From the IMG/VR virus record IMGVR_UViG_3300036851_000303, positions 1-52,764 of that record: 52,764 nucleotides of DNA; one strand, 5' to 3'. The position numbers and the translations under genes are program-made. The DNA is from a virus. Shown one piece after another: positions 12,010 to 20,257 of this stretch. Numbering within the stretch: the stretch's first letter is position 1; the number at the start of each line of letters is the position of its first letter. Below the pieces are notes generated by a model. The model did no database searches. It was not told where the DNA came from and saw nothing but the letters and a program-made list of their open reading frames with translations.

Positions 12010-13666
12010 AACTCGTACCGCGAACAAGGACGTCTACCTCCCGCCGATCAACCGATCCCTCACGCACGACAGCGAGGGGAACGAGATCAACCCGAAGCTC
12101 GGGCCGACGATCTCGCTCGCACTCCGCGGGCAGCCGCTCGTCCAACTGCTGTACAACCCCGTACAGGAGTCGTTCCTCAAATCCATCCTCCTGCGGCGGT
12201 GCGAGTTCTGCATCGAGATCGACCCCGGGACAGGCGAGCCCGCGGGTTTCCTGTTCCCCGTCGATTTCGCGCGGAAGGAGTTCGCGCAGCACTGCCCCCG
12301 GTGCGACCGCAAGGGGCTCCGCGTCTATCAGAACCTCCTGATCCGCGCCGGCCGGCGGTTTGGCAAGACGCGCATCGGCACCCTGGCGACCATTCTCGAA
12401 TCGCAAATCCCGAATACGAACCACTGGATCTGCGCGCCCACGTACCCGCTCCTCGACGAGTTCGCGATCCCGACCTTCTTCAAGCAACTCCCGCAGCGGC
12501 TCGTGGACGAGGGGTACTGGAAAGAGAGCGACCGGCACCTGTGGTTGCCCAACGGTAGCGAAATTAAGTTCGTCTCCCTCGACGACCCCGAGCGTGGCCG
12601 CGGATCCGGCCTCGACACCCTCTGCCTCGACGAAGCGGCGCTCCTCGTCAAGAAGGCGTGGGAAGTCGCGTCGCCGGCTCTGACCGACAAGGCGGGTGCG
12701 GCCTGGGTCATCACCACTCCCCAAGGTGGCGACTGGACCGAGGACGTGTTCGAGGAACCAGCGAAGGCGGGAGAGCCCGGGTACTGGTTCGCCGAAGCGA
12801 CCACCCTCGACGCGCCGCACATCCGGCACGAGGAGGTCGAGAAGAAGCGCAAGTCGATGTCGCCGGAGATGTTCGCGCAGGAGTACATGGCTCAGCGCGT
12901 CATCTTCACGGGCGCGATCTTCGGGGATCTGCTGGAGAAGTGCGCGGTCGATGATTCAACGGACGACGGATTCGCGGTCCTGAAATCGCTGATTCCCGAA
13001 TGGCCGGATATTGACCCCTCGCGATCAGGCATCATCGGCCTTGACCCCGGCGCGGATCACCCGTTCGGTGGAGTGAGCATCGTATCGACCCCCAAGGGAC
13101 TCGTAGCGATCGATGAGTACTGCGAGCGCTACAAGCCGGCCGCCGAACACAAACGCAGCATCCGTGCGATGGCGCAGGCCGCTAGTGTGCGGCACGCGAT
13201 CGACCGCTCGCAACTCCAGATGCAGATCGAGCTGGCGCAACCGCCGCACCGGATCTTCTCCACGCCAGCCGAGAACGACGTCGTTGCCGGCATCGAGCGC
13301 GTGAAGTCGTGGGCGATCGTCGGGCGGCTGTTCATTGTGAAATCCCGGTGCCCGAAGCTCCTGAAGCAGTCGACGCGGTACCGCTGGAAGGATACGAAGT
13401 CCGCGAAGGACGAAGGACTCGGGCGCCAGGAGCCGATCAAGAAGGACGACGACATTCTCGACGCGCTGCGGTACGCGCTCATGTTGTGGCCGCAGCTCCC
13501 CGAGCAGTTCGTCGCGGCGATCGTCACCGAAACGCCCAAGGTGCGCGACCTCAGTCTGCTCCCCGACAAGCAGCGCGCGGAAATTGAGCGTATTCGGCGG
13601 AGTGACGCGGCCCACGACTCAGAGGAACAAGAAGTAGTAGCAGGGATGGCTGAGTTCTATGCCTAA
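12002..13666 (+). CDS. terL: Large terminase subunit
   Basis: A 554-residue packaging motor. The ATPase domain has a Walker A variant AGRRFGKTRIG (about residues 116-126) and Walker B TLCLDEAAL (about 205). The C-terminal RNase H-like nuclease shows GLDPGADHPFGG (about 345) and DDDILDALRYALM (about 482). The start GTG overlaps the end of terS. The frame is open much further upstream, but that part overlies terS and is rejected. It cuts concatemeric DNA and translocates it through the portal into the procapsid. Headful packaging would suit the absence of an obvious cos site. Confidence 0.95.
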   Translation: MSKTRTANKDVYLPPINRSLTHDSEGNEINPKLGPTISLALRGQPLVQLLYNPVQESFLKSILLRRCEFCIEIDPGTGEPAGFLFPVDFARKEFAQHCPRCDRKGLRVYQNLLIRAGRRFGKTRIGTLATILESQIPNTNHWICAPTYPLLDEFAIPTFFKQLPQRLVDEGYWKESDRHLWLPNGSEIKFVSLDDPERGRGSGLDTLCLDEAALLVKKAWEVASPALTDKAGAAWVITTPQGGDWTEDVFEEPAKAGEPGYWFAEATTLDAPHIRHEEVEKKRKSMSPEMFAQEYMAQRVIFTGAIFGDLLEKCAVDDSTDDGFAVLKSLIPEWPDIDPSRSGIIGLDPGADHPFGGVSIVSTPKGLVAIDEYCERYKPAAEHKRSIRAMAQAASVRHAIDRSQLQMQIELAQPPHRIFSTPAENDVVAGIERVKSWAIVGRLFIVKSRCPKLLKQSTRYRWKDTKSAKDEGLGRQEPIKKDDDILDALRYALMLWPQLPEQFVAAIVTETPKVRDLSLLPDKQRAEIERIRRSDAAHDSEEQEVVAGMAEFYA

Positions 13667-13820
13667 AGCCCTTGAGCGAAAACTGCAACGGGAGGCGGCG
13701 GTGCGCGGCTTCGATGAGGCACGGACGAACGCGTACGTGTACGGGACGCTCCGCAAGACCGGATGGAAGCCAGCGCGCGAGAAACGCACGCGAGGAGGAA
13801 AGCGACATCATGTGGGTTAA
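13659..13820 (+). CDS. Small conserved phage protein (MPKALE...KTGWKP)
   Basis: A 53-residue basic protein starting 8 bases before the terL stop. It begins MPKALERKLQREA and contains AYVYGTLRKTGWKPAREKR, a pattern found in many phages as a tiny protein near head genes or in early regions. It ends on top of the next gene start. Function unknown. Recognised from the conserved YVYGTLRKTGWKP word. Confidence 0.75.
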   Translation: MPKALERKLQREAAVRGFDEARTNAYVYGTLRKTGWKPAREKRTRGGKRHHVG

Positions 13821-14118
13821 GCGGCAAGTGTTCATCGATCTCATCGCTCGGGCGGCCTCGCTCTCGTCGACCGCGGAGTGGCTGCGGATTCGCGTCAACC
13901 AGCTCGAACGCGAGAACGCGGTGCTCAAAAATCAGAAGTTCCACCTCCCCGTCGACGTCCCCGAGATCGAACGCGTGGAGCCGCCCGAGCCTCTTCCTGG
14001 CCGGGTTGGGGTAAGGGACGCTGGTCCGCAGCCGCCGTCTGTGCAGGATCTCCTCGTCGGCAATATCAACATGGAAGACATGGGCGACGAGGAAGCGCGT
14101 CGTCAGGGCATCGAGTAA
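13810..14118 (+). CDS. Coiled-coil protein between terminase and portal
   Basis: A 102-residue protein starting MWVKRQVFIDLIARAAS, with GAGGAAAG upstream of the ATG. Residues 20-42 (EWLRIRVNQLERENAVLKNQ) form a short coiled coil. The proline-rich middle EPPEPLPGRVGVRD is encoded partly by a copy of the 23-base repeat (13991-14013). It ends DMGDEEARRQGIE. It may be a head-assembly accessory; no family recognised. Confidence 0.65.
   Translation: MWVKRQVFIDLIARAASLSSTAEWLRIRVNQLERENAVLKNQKFHLPVDVPEIERVEPPEPLPGRVGVRDAGPQPPSVQDLLVGNINMEDMGDEEARRQGIE
13991..14013 (+). repeat. CTGGCCGGGTTGGGGTA repeat, copy 1
   Basis: Perfect 17-base core preceded by CTCTTC, inside the coding sequence of the protein at 13810-14118. 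One of six copies in the genome. Confidence 0.8.
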
Positions 14119-14121
14119 CCA

Positions 14122-16431
14122 ATGGCTCAACCTCAGACCGGCGGCGCCGTCGCCGAACCCATTCAGGGCACGAACTCACCCACATCGGGCAAGGTGCTCC
14201 CGTTCCAGCCGAAACCCGACGCGTACCAGAACCTCGAACGGCAAGTCGAGGTCTTCAAGGAGGTCCTGAAGCAGTCCCAGGAGTCCCGCGCCGTGTTCGA
14301 GCGCGCGTGGTGGCGGATCCTGATGTACCTGCTCAAGCGGCAGTGGATCTTCTTCGACACCAAGCGGAATCAGTGGCGGGACAAGCGCCTCGCGAAGTGG
14401 ATGCCGCGGCCCACGAACTCGAAGATGAACGAGGGGCAGCAGACCTTGCGGTCGATCTTCGCCGCGATTCAGGTGGGGACGATCTCGCGCCCGAACGGGA
14501 CCGATCCGCTCAACGTAACGACGGCGGAAGTCTCGGATGCGTTGGAGCCGCTGATCCGCGAGGAACACGACATGGCGGCGGTGACGCGGGATCAGGACTT
14601 CTGGCTCACGGGACTCGGGAACGTCATTCTGCACCCGTGGTGGAACCCGGATGAGGGCGAAGTCACGATGATCCCTGACGCGGAGTGCCTCGATTGCGGG
14701 CTCGTGCATCCCGCCGGCACCTTGGATCTCGCGGAGCCTGCGTGCGAGAGCTGCGGCAGCCCCAATGTGCAGCCCATCGAGGGGTCGGAGCAACCGATCT
14801 CCCGCGGCAAAGGCGACACCGACGTGTGCTCGCCGCTTGAAATCCTGGTGCCGAGTGGGTACCAGCAGTGGAAGGATGTACGGGAACTGATCCGCGTCCG
14901 GTGGCGGAGTAAGTCGTACGGCGAGGCGCACTACCCGCCCGACGTGCTCGCCAAGATCCAGTGGGTCAAGGCACCGCAGGAGCGTAGTCTCCAACTATTG
15001 AAAGCACTCGCGTCGCAGTCCGACCTCACGGCGACACCCTTCATGTCGGGCGGGACCGGCGATATGTCCGAGAACGAGGGGTGCGTCGAGTACGAGATGT
15101 GGCTCAAGACGCGGCCGGAGTTCCCGAAGGGGTACCTCGGGCGCTTTGTCGGCGAAGGCGATCATGTGCTCGCGATTCAAGATCCGCAGCAGTCGTTGCC
15201 GGGGCCGATCCCGTACACCGACAAGTACAAGCGCCCCCTGTGGCCGTGGATCCACATCGGGTACGACACGTTCGGGGGGCGCCTGTGGTCGCGCGGGCCG
15301 ATGGAGGATCTCATCCCGCTTGTCGACAAGCTGAATCGGCTCGACGCGCGCATCGAACTCGCCACCGATCGCATGTCAAATGGGATCTGGCTGGAGCCGA
15401 AGGGGAGTGAGGTCGAGCGGCTCACCGGAGAACCCGGGATCATCGTCCGGTACAACGCGCTCGGGACCAACGGGCTCGGCAAACCGGAACGGATCGACGG
15501 GCAGAACATCCCGGCGAGCCTCTTCGCGTTACGGCAGCAGTACGTCGACGAGATCGAGCAGGCGATCGGCACCCATGACGTGTTGAAGGGGGAGCGTCCG
15601 CCGAATGTCGAAGCGTTCTCCGCGATTCAAGCCCTCATCGAGCAGGGCCAGCGGCGATTCACGACGGTATTTCAGGAGCGCGGGCGCGGACACCGCGAGT
15701 GGTACGCGATTGCGCTCGAACTCGAACGCGATTTCGGCCCCGAGGAGCGCGTGAAGGCTATTCTCGGCTCGAACCGGACGTGGTCGCACGAAGCGTTCAA
15801 GAAGGCGGACCTCCAAGGGAGCGTCACGATTCTGGTGGAGGACGGGAGCACCGTCCCCAAGACCGCGCTCGGCAAGCGCGCCGCGATCGATCACGCGAAC
15901 CAGCTCGCGCTCATCAACCCGCAGGATCCCGACCAACTGTACGCGGTCCTCAGCGAACTCGGGCTGAAGAACCTGATCCCGCGTATCGACAAATCGGTCT
16001 CCGCGGCCCTCCGCGAGCAGCACTTGTACGAGCAGTGGATCGCCGGCGGTCGACAGGAAGGCACCAACCCGCTTGTCCGCATCGACTACGTCGACGACGA
16101 TCCCGTCCACGTCGCGCAGCACAAGATGTGGGCGACCTCGGACGCGATTCGCGATCTCATGCTGGCGGACCCGACTGCGATGCAGGAGATCCAGATGCAC
16201 ATCTGGGAGCACGAGAACGGCGTGTTCCAGCAGGCGATGATCGCCGGCATGGCGGATGGAAAAGGCGGGCCAGGGGGCGGGACGCCCCCCGGGGATGGCT
16301 CAGGAGGGGAGGGTGCGGGCGCGAGCGGTGGAGGACCGCAAGGGAGTAGTGCGCCAGGCGGCGGGCAAAGTATGAGGAACTCCAACAGGGAGAGCGCGAA
16401 TCCTGCTGACGCGACTCCGCGCGCGGCCTAG
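14122..16431 (+). CDS. Portal protein
   Basis: A 769-residue protein, length and position typical of podovirus portals (P22 gp1 is about 725). It has an N-terminal helical stretch (YQNLERQVEVFKEVLKQSQE), ERAWWRILMYLLKRQW, IHIGYDTFGGRLWSRGPMED as in podoviral portal stems, and a long charged C-terminal helix region. An insertion with CLDCG...CESCG (about residues 192-217) may bind zinc. The C-terminus is a flexible glycine/serine tail. It forms the dodecameric ring that anchors the terminase and later the tail. Confidence 0.85.
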   Translation: MAQPQTGGAVAEPIQGTNSPTSGKVLPFQPKPDAYQNLERQVEVFKEVLKQSQESRAVFERAWWRILMYLLKRQWIFFDTKRNQWRDKRLAKWMPRPTNSKMNEGQQTLRSIFAAIQVGTISRPNGTDPLNVTTAEVSDALEPLIREEHDMAAVTRDQDFWLTGLGNVILHPWWNPDEGEVTMIPDAECLDCGLVHPAGTLDLAEPACESCGSPNVQPIEGSEQPISRGKGDTDVCSPLEILVPSGYQQWKDVRELIRVRWRSKSYGEAHYPPDVLAKIQWVKAPQERSLQLLKALASQSDLTATPFMSGGTGDMSENEGCVEYEMWLKTRPEFPKGYLGRFVGEGDHVLAIQDPQQSLPGPIPYTDKYKRPLWPWIHIGYDTFGGRLWSRGPMEDLIPLVDKLNRLDARIELATDRMSNGIWLEPKGSEVERLTGEPGIIVRYNALGTNGLGKPERIDGQNIPASLFALRQQYVDEIEQAIGTHDVLKGERPPNVEAFSAIQALIEQGQRRFTTVFQERGRGHREWYAIALELERDFGPEERVKAILGSNRTWSHEAFKKADLQGSVTILVEDGSTVPKTALGKRAAIDHANQLALINPQDPDQLYAVLSELGLKNLIPRIDKSVSAALREQHLYEQWIAGGRQEGTNPLVRIDYVDDDPVHVAQHKMWATSDAIRDLMLADPTAMQEIQMHIWEHENGVFQQAMIAGMADGKGGPGGGTPPGDGSGGEGAGASGGGPQGSSAPGGGQSMRNSNRESANPADATPRAA

Positions 16432-16451
16432 GACGTTCATTGGTGTGTGCC

Positions 16452-16467
16452 GTTCATTATAATGAAC
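16452..16467. repeat. Perfect 16-base palindrome GTTCATTATAATGAAC
   Basis: Lies between the convergent portal and minus-strand gene ends. GTTGTTCATTAT is repeated directly 24 bases apart on the minus strand, the second copy forming the last codons of the gene at 16476-16841. AT-rich and without a T-run, so an operator rather than a terminator. Confidence 0.55.
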
Positions 16468-16475
16468 AACTGTGC

Positions 16476-16841
16476 TTAATAATGAACAACCTTGCTCTGA
16501 TTGAGCTTGACGATCACGTCGGCGATGTAGCCCCCGACGATCTCCGGCTGCGGGTTGTACCCCTGCACGTTCTCGTCGCCCCAGTACTTGTCGTACCGCC
16601 ACCCCGTCCGAAACGTCATCAGCCGATCTGAGAACGGGCGCGGCACCACGATCGACACAAACGGCAGGTTGCGTGGGACTGATCGCGCGACCATCAACTG
16701 CCACTGGCCGTTCTCGCTGCTCCAGAGTCGGTACTGCGGCTCGTCGGGCGACTTGAACGAGAGTTTTCGCTGTACGGCCGCTGCGGGTTTGCCGAGGATG
16801 CGTGGGTCCGTTCCCTGGTTGACGTATCCCTGATCAGGCAT
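16476..16841 (-). CDS. Unknown minus-strand protein (cassette gene 3)
   Basis: A 121-residue protein in a reversed cassette between portal and scaffold. Its pattern (PQYRLWSSENGQWQLMVARS, PFVSIVVPRPFSDRLMTFRT, GWRYDKYWGDENVQGYNPQP) is strand-rich with many aromatics; no family recognised. Its ATG follows a copy of the 23-base repeat by about ten bases with no Shine-Dalgarno sequence, so this repeat may set its expression. Its reversal inside a late operon suggests a moron expressed separately. Confidence 0.65.
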   Translation of the reverse strand: MPDQGYVNQGTDPRILGKPAAAVQRKLSFKSPDEPQYRLWSSENGQWQLMVARSVPRNLPFVSIVVPRPFSDRLMTFRTGWRYDKYWGDENVQGYNPQPEIVGGYIADVIVKLNQSKVVHY

Positions 16842-16851
16842 TTGTAGCCGT

Positions 16852-16874
16852 TACCCCAACCCGGCCAGATAGAG
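16852..16874 (-). repeat. CTGGCCGGGTTGGGGTA repeat, copy 2
   Basis: Perfect core preceded by CTCTAT, in the 42-base gap upstream of the gene at 16476-16841 and oriented with it. Confidence 0.85.
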
Positions 16875-16883
16875 CGTTCGTAG

Positions 16884-17291
16884 TCACGCGCGTCCTTGTC
16901 CAGCGTGCCAACAGCGATGGCAATTCGCGCAGAGTACGACGCATTTCGCTTTCTCGCGATTGAACTTCTCATCCGACGCAGCCAAAATCAGCACCGCGAT
17001 CTTCGCTTCTTTCGTCGCGGGATCGATGTGGTGTAAGTCTAGACACGCGATTCGATCTTCGCCACAAATTACACAGGGGCCAAGTTCTGCTCGTCGGCGC
17101 CACGCGCGTTCTGATGCCCGGATTGCGCGATTTTTCCAGTCGTCTAGATGCTCGCGGTAATTTTTATGGTGAATCCTTTTCGTGCAGGTTCTACATGCCC
17201 GTCTACCGTTTCGCGAATAGATGTACGTGTTGGCCTTGTCGAAAGGGTGTCCGTGCTTGCAGTGTGTCTTCTTGGCGTTGAATCTAGACAT
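16884..17291 (-). CDS. HNH homing-type endonuclease
   Basis: A 135-residue protein with an N-terminal zinc knuckle typical of phage HNH enzymes (HCKHGHPFDKANTYIY, then RRACRTC). It also has a complete HNH core: CVICGEDRIACLDLHHIDP (two cysteines, then H87-H88) and CVVLCANCHRCWH. Such enzymes nick or cut DNA and often spread as mobile genes. It is less GC-rich than its neighbours and runs against the late operon, both signs of recent arrival. Its start overlaps the end of the hydrolase gene upstream. Confidence 0.92.
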   Translation of the reverse strand: MSRFNAKKTHCKHGHPFDKANTYIYSRNGRRACRTCTKRIHHKNYREHLDDWKNRAIRASERAWRRRAELGPCVICGEDRIACLDLHHIDPATKEAKIAVLILAASDEKFNREKAKCVVLCANCHRCWHAGQGRA

Positions 17292-17778
17292 GCCATACTA
17301 CGCGGTACGCGGGAGAGCTGAGGAACATACCGGGACTGACGGCATCTGCGTCGTAGCCGTCAGCGAACGGTTGTATACCGCCATGTCTCTGCCACCGAGT
17401 TAAGAACTCGGAACAAAACATTTTTTGGTTCTCGCGTCCTTGTAGTCTCGCTATAAAAAAGGCAGTCAAACCGAGCCAGTCGTACTCCTGCCCGTCGACC
17501 GTGTCGAACCACGCCATCGCTGATCCAAGGTTGAACGACGCGCACGGACGCACCACCGCGTACAGCCCCTCCAGTCGTAGAGGGTAGTTCGCGACTCCGA
17601 GTCCGTCGCGCGCCGCGACGCTCCGTCCCCCACCCACGTACCCCTCGCAGTGACTCACGACCGACCACGTCTTGATCTGAATGAGCCGCGACAGTACCCC
17701 ACGGCTACGGTAACAGAGCACGTCACCGGACCGGATCTTGACAATTTGATGTGGGGGGCTTGGTGGCCTGACTTGCAT
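17284..17778 (-). CDS. NlpC/P60-like (permuted papain-fold) hydrolase
   Basis: A 164-residue protein with features of the circularly permuted NlpC/P60 superfamily (YiiX/YebB type). These are KIRSGDVLCYRSRGVLSRLI at the start, a catalytic histidine in SVVSHCEGYVGGGR, a middle QEYDWLGL, and a likely catalytic cysteine in MFCSEFLTRW. These enzymes act on cell-wall peptides or on lipids. As first gene of the reversed cassette it could modify the host envelope during lysogeny, or aid lysis. The ATG at 17778 lies inside the proposed promoter element, so a later start is possible. Confidence 0.7.
   Translation of the reverse strand: MQVRPPSPPHQIVKIRSGDVLCYRSRGVLSRLIQIKTWSVVSHCEGYVGGGRSVAARDGLGVANYPLRLEGLYAVVRPCASFNLGSAMAWFDTVDGQEYDWLGLTAFFIARLQGRENQKMFCSEFLTRWQRHGGIQPFADGYDADAVSPGMFLSSPAYRVVWHV
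17747..17759 (-). promoter_or_regulatory. TCTCCCCACATCA element, variant (GCCCCCCACATCA)
   Basis: Conserved core with two changes at the 5' end, oriented with the hydrolase gene and lying in its first codons. Confidence 0.55.
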
Positions 17779-17782
17779 CCTA

Positions 17783-17797
17783 GCAAGTATCGTGCCA
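17783..17797 (-). promoter_or_regulatory. TGGCACGATACTTGC element (sigma-54-like)
   Basis: On the minus strand TGGCAC-N5-TTGC fits the -24/-12 consensus of sigma-54 promoters, just ahead of the hydrolase gene. TTGTCT lies 17 bases upstream of CACGAT as an alternative sigma-70 reading. Confidence 0.5.
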
Positions 17798-17887
17798 GAA
17801 TCAGGACGTGAAGACAACGTCCCCAGGCGAGTACGGGCTCGCGGCGACGGCCTCAAAAACCGCCGCAAATCAACGGTAAGGGAAGAC

Positions 17888-18844
17888 ATGGCTAACGAGA
17901 ACCCTCAGGACGGCACCCCCGCCGCAGCTTCGTCCAGCGGCACACCGGCAGGCGCGACCACCGGAACCTCCCCACATCAGACTTCGACTGCGACCGGTAG
18001 CACATCTGGTGCCACCTCTGCAGTCGCCTCTGGTGGGCAGTCCGCAGCTCAGCAGACAACCGGACAGAGTGGGTCTACCTCTGCCGGAACTGCCGCCGCT
18101 GCCGGTACCGGCAAGCCTGACGAGGATCGGTCACAGTGGCATCCACCTCATGTAAATCGACGGCTGAGCAAGGAAAACGCTGAGCTGAAGCGCAAGTTCG
18201 AACAGGCGCAGCAGCAGCTCGCGGCCGTGACTGGCATTCAGCCACCGGCGGCTCCCCACTCCCCCCACCTTCCACCCGGCGTGACGCTGGAAATGGTCGA
18301 GGCGGCTCGTGCTGAGTTCGCCCTCGTCCATCCGCGCCTCGCGCGCCTCGCGGAACTCGACGACGAGAAGCTCGACCGACTGCTGAAGTTTGTCGACACC
18401 GGCATCACGTCGTTCGAGAGCAGCGAGGAAAACCAGTGGAAGCGGCACGGCGCGGCGGTGATGCGCTCGCTACAGTCGGAAGTCAAAACGCAGGTCGGCG
18501 AACTCACCGAGCGCGGGATGGGGAAACTCATCGCGACGTTCAACTCGCTCTTGCGGACTGACGACGACTTCTTCGAGCGGTACGCCAACGGCGACCCGCA
18601 GCTCGTCGTCGATTTCGTGAACGAATACAAAACCGACGTGCTCGACCCGTATCACACGAGTCGCGCGTCTGCCTCCACCACCACGGTCGCGCGTACTCGC
18701 ACCCTTCCTCGGGCTGGCGCGTCCTCGACCGTCGTTCCTGCGGGCGCTGCCGGTGAGCCGGCGCTCGACCCGAAGGATCCCGACGCCATCCACAAGCGCG
18801 CATTCCAGCGCATGGAGCAGCGGCGGAAGGCCGTGGCGGCCTAG
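17888..18844 (+). CDS. Scaffolding protein
   Basis: A 318-residue protein directly before the major capsid gene. The N-terminal 90 residues are low-complexity (S/T/G/A-rich). Then come a coiled coil (NRRLSKENAELKRKFEQAQQ), a helical middle with acidic stretches (LARLAELDDEKLDRLLKFVD), and a basic C-terminal end (HKRAFQRMEQRRKAV) as used by scaffolds to bind capsid protein. The ATG at 17888 has GGGAAG upstream. It guides procapsid assembly and then leaves. Assignment rests on position, composition and coiled coil. Confidence 0.75.
   Translation: MANENPQDGTPAAASSSGTPAGATTGTSPHQTSTATGSTSGATSAVASGGQSAAQQTTGQSGSTSAGTAAAAGTGKPDEDRSQWHPPHVNRRLSKENAELKRKFEQAQQQLAAVTGIQPPAAPHSPHLPPGVTLEMVEAARAEFALVHPRLARLAELDDEKLDRLLKFVDTGITSFESSEENQWKRHGAAVMRSLQSEVKTQVGELTERGMGKLIATFNSLLRTDDDFFERYANGDPQLVVDFVNEYKTDVLDPYHTSRASASTTTVARTRTLPRAGASSTVVPAGAAGEPALDPKDPDAIHKRAFQRMEQRRKAVAA
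17967..17979 (+). promoter_or_regulatory. TCTCCCCACATCA element, variant (CCTCCCCACATCA)
   Basis: One mismatch, rightward, inside the low-complexity start of the scaffold gene (codons for TSPHQ). Confidence 0.5.
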
Positions 18845-18868
18845 CCCGAATCTGAGGTTTCTCCCCAA

Positions 18869-20182
18869 ATGGCAACTGGCACCAACACACAGGTATTCGA
18901 CGGCGCCCTGAAGGACGACTACGAAGATTTCGTCGCGGACGGCGTCAGCAACAAGAACAAGTTCAAGGAGATCTTCAAGGCGCAGCAGATCCCGCACGGA
19001 GGCCGCTCGAAGAAGTTCACGACCCACGTCGGCCGTAACGCGGGCGTCATGGCGTCTGGCGAAGACGGCGGGATCGCCGCGGCCGGCGCGCAGAAGTACG
19101 TCCAGTCGGAAGTGCGGACCAAGAAGGTCATGGGCCGCGTCCGCTACACCCAGGAGATCCTCGACGACTCGATGGGCGACGAGAACTCGTTCGTCGACGC
19201 GCGTAAGGACGAGATGAACCGGCTCATCGACGACTTCGCGCGGAAAGAGGAGCACTACTGGTGCTCGCTCCGCGGCATCCTCGCGTACCTCTCGGGCGAC
19301 CCGGGTACCGATGCGGACGAGGTCGAACTCGACAACCCCGGTGGGTTCACGCACGCGAGCTTCGGTAACCGGTTCGTGGCACGCGACATGTTCGTCGGCG
19401 CGGTCAACCCGTCCACGGGTGCGCTGCGTGCGGGCGTCGTGAAGGTCAGCTCGGTCAACTCGGATGGCACCGGGTTTACCCCTGACGCTTCGATCAACGC
19501 GGCTTGGGCCGACAACGACTACCTCGTGCAGTGTGCGACCTCCGCCACAACCGACGTGGGCGACTCCAGCTTCGAGCAGGCCCCTACGTCGATCCTCGAA
19601 CTCATCGACGACGGCACCTACAAGACGAACTACTTCAGCGTCGACCGCGATATCTACGAGACGCCGGTCAACGCGTACGTGAAGGCGACAACCGGCGCCC
19701 TCTCGTTCGACGTGCTCCAGCAGGCGAGTGACGTGGCCGATCAGCGGTTGGGCGGGCGCATCGACAAGCTCGTGATGCATCACAGCACCCGCCGGCTCTA
19801 CATCCAGCTCACGGAAGCGGATCGCCGGTACTCCACCAGCGGCTCGCTCCGCAAGCCGGACGGCGGCACCGCGGCGTTCCAGCAGGAAGAGGATCTGACG
19901 ATGGGGAACGTCCCGATCATCGCGATCCGCGACTTCCCGCTCGACGTCATCGTCGGACTTGACTCGGCCAATATGGGCGCGAAGCAGTACGTGTCCGAAA
20001 AGGGCCGCTGGGTCGACGACGACGGCAGCATTCTGGTCCGCGACGGCACGGGCAACTCCGCCAAGCACGCGTTCGAGGCGTGGTACTTCCGGCGTCACGA
20101 GAATTACGTGGCGTACCCCGCGAAGTGCATCCGTCTCGATGGCGTGACGGGTCAGTCGCTCGTGGTGGTTCGTAGCGAGTAG
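18869..20182 (+). CDS. Major capsid protein
   Basis: A 437-residue protein at the expected place after the scaffold. It is similar in length to P22 gp5. Features include a charged N-terminal arm (DDYEDFVADGVSNKNKFKEI), a long helix-like region with RYTQEILDDSMGDENSFVDA, and a C-terminal strand region MGAKQYVSEKGRWVDDDGSI and HENYVAYPAKCIRLDGV. The HK97 fold is expected from context. A strong hairpin follows the stop, as is common after highly expressed capsid genes. An upstream GAGG with CTCCCCA near the ATG serves as ribosome site. Confidence 0.88.
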   Translation: MATGTNTQVFDGALKDDYEDFVADGVSNKNKFKEIFKAQQIPHGGRSKKFTTHVGRNAGVMASGEDGGIAAAGAQKYVQSEVRTKKVMGRVRYTQEILDDSMGDENSFVDARKDEMNRLIDDFARKEEHYWCSLRGILAYLSGDPGTDADEVELDNPGGFTHASFGNRFVARDMFVGAVNPSTGALRAGVVKVSSVNSDGTGFTPDASINAAWADNDYLVQCATSATTDVGDSSFEQAPTSILELIDDGTYKTNYFSVDRDIYETPVNAYVKATTGALSFDVLQQASDVADQRLGGRIDKLVMHHSTRRLYIQLTEADRRYSTSGSLRKPDGGTAAFQQEEDLTMGNVPIIAIRDFPLDVIVGLDSANMGAKQYVSEKGRWVDDDGSILVRDGTGNSAKHAFEAWYFRRHENYVAYPAKCIRLDGVTGQSLVVVRSE

Positions 20183-20190
20183 TCAATCGG

Positions 20191-20226
20191 GTAACAGGGC
20201 CATGTTAATTAACACGGCCCTGTTAC
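20191..20226 (+). terminator. Long hairpin after the capsid gene
   Basis: An 11-base perfect stem GTAACAGGGCC/GGCCCTGTTAC encloses, after one A/C mismatch, the palindrome TGTTAATTAACA. No T-run follows, so it may slow polymerase or protect the capsid mRNA 3' end rather than terminate fully. Confidence 0.7.
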
Positions 20227-20257
20227 TTCAAAGGGCAGTAGAGGAGAGAGGAAATCA

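Noticed and set aside
18470-20098. 542-codon minus-strand frame opposite the capsid gene
   Set aside because: GC-rich third positions keep antisense frames open; composition is Arg/Val/Asp-rich shadow and the sense strand is the capsid gene.
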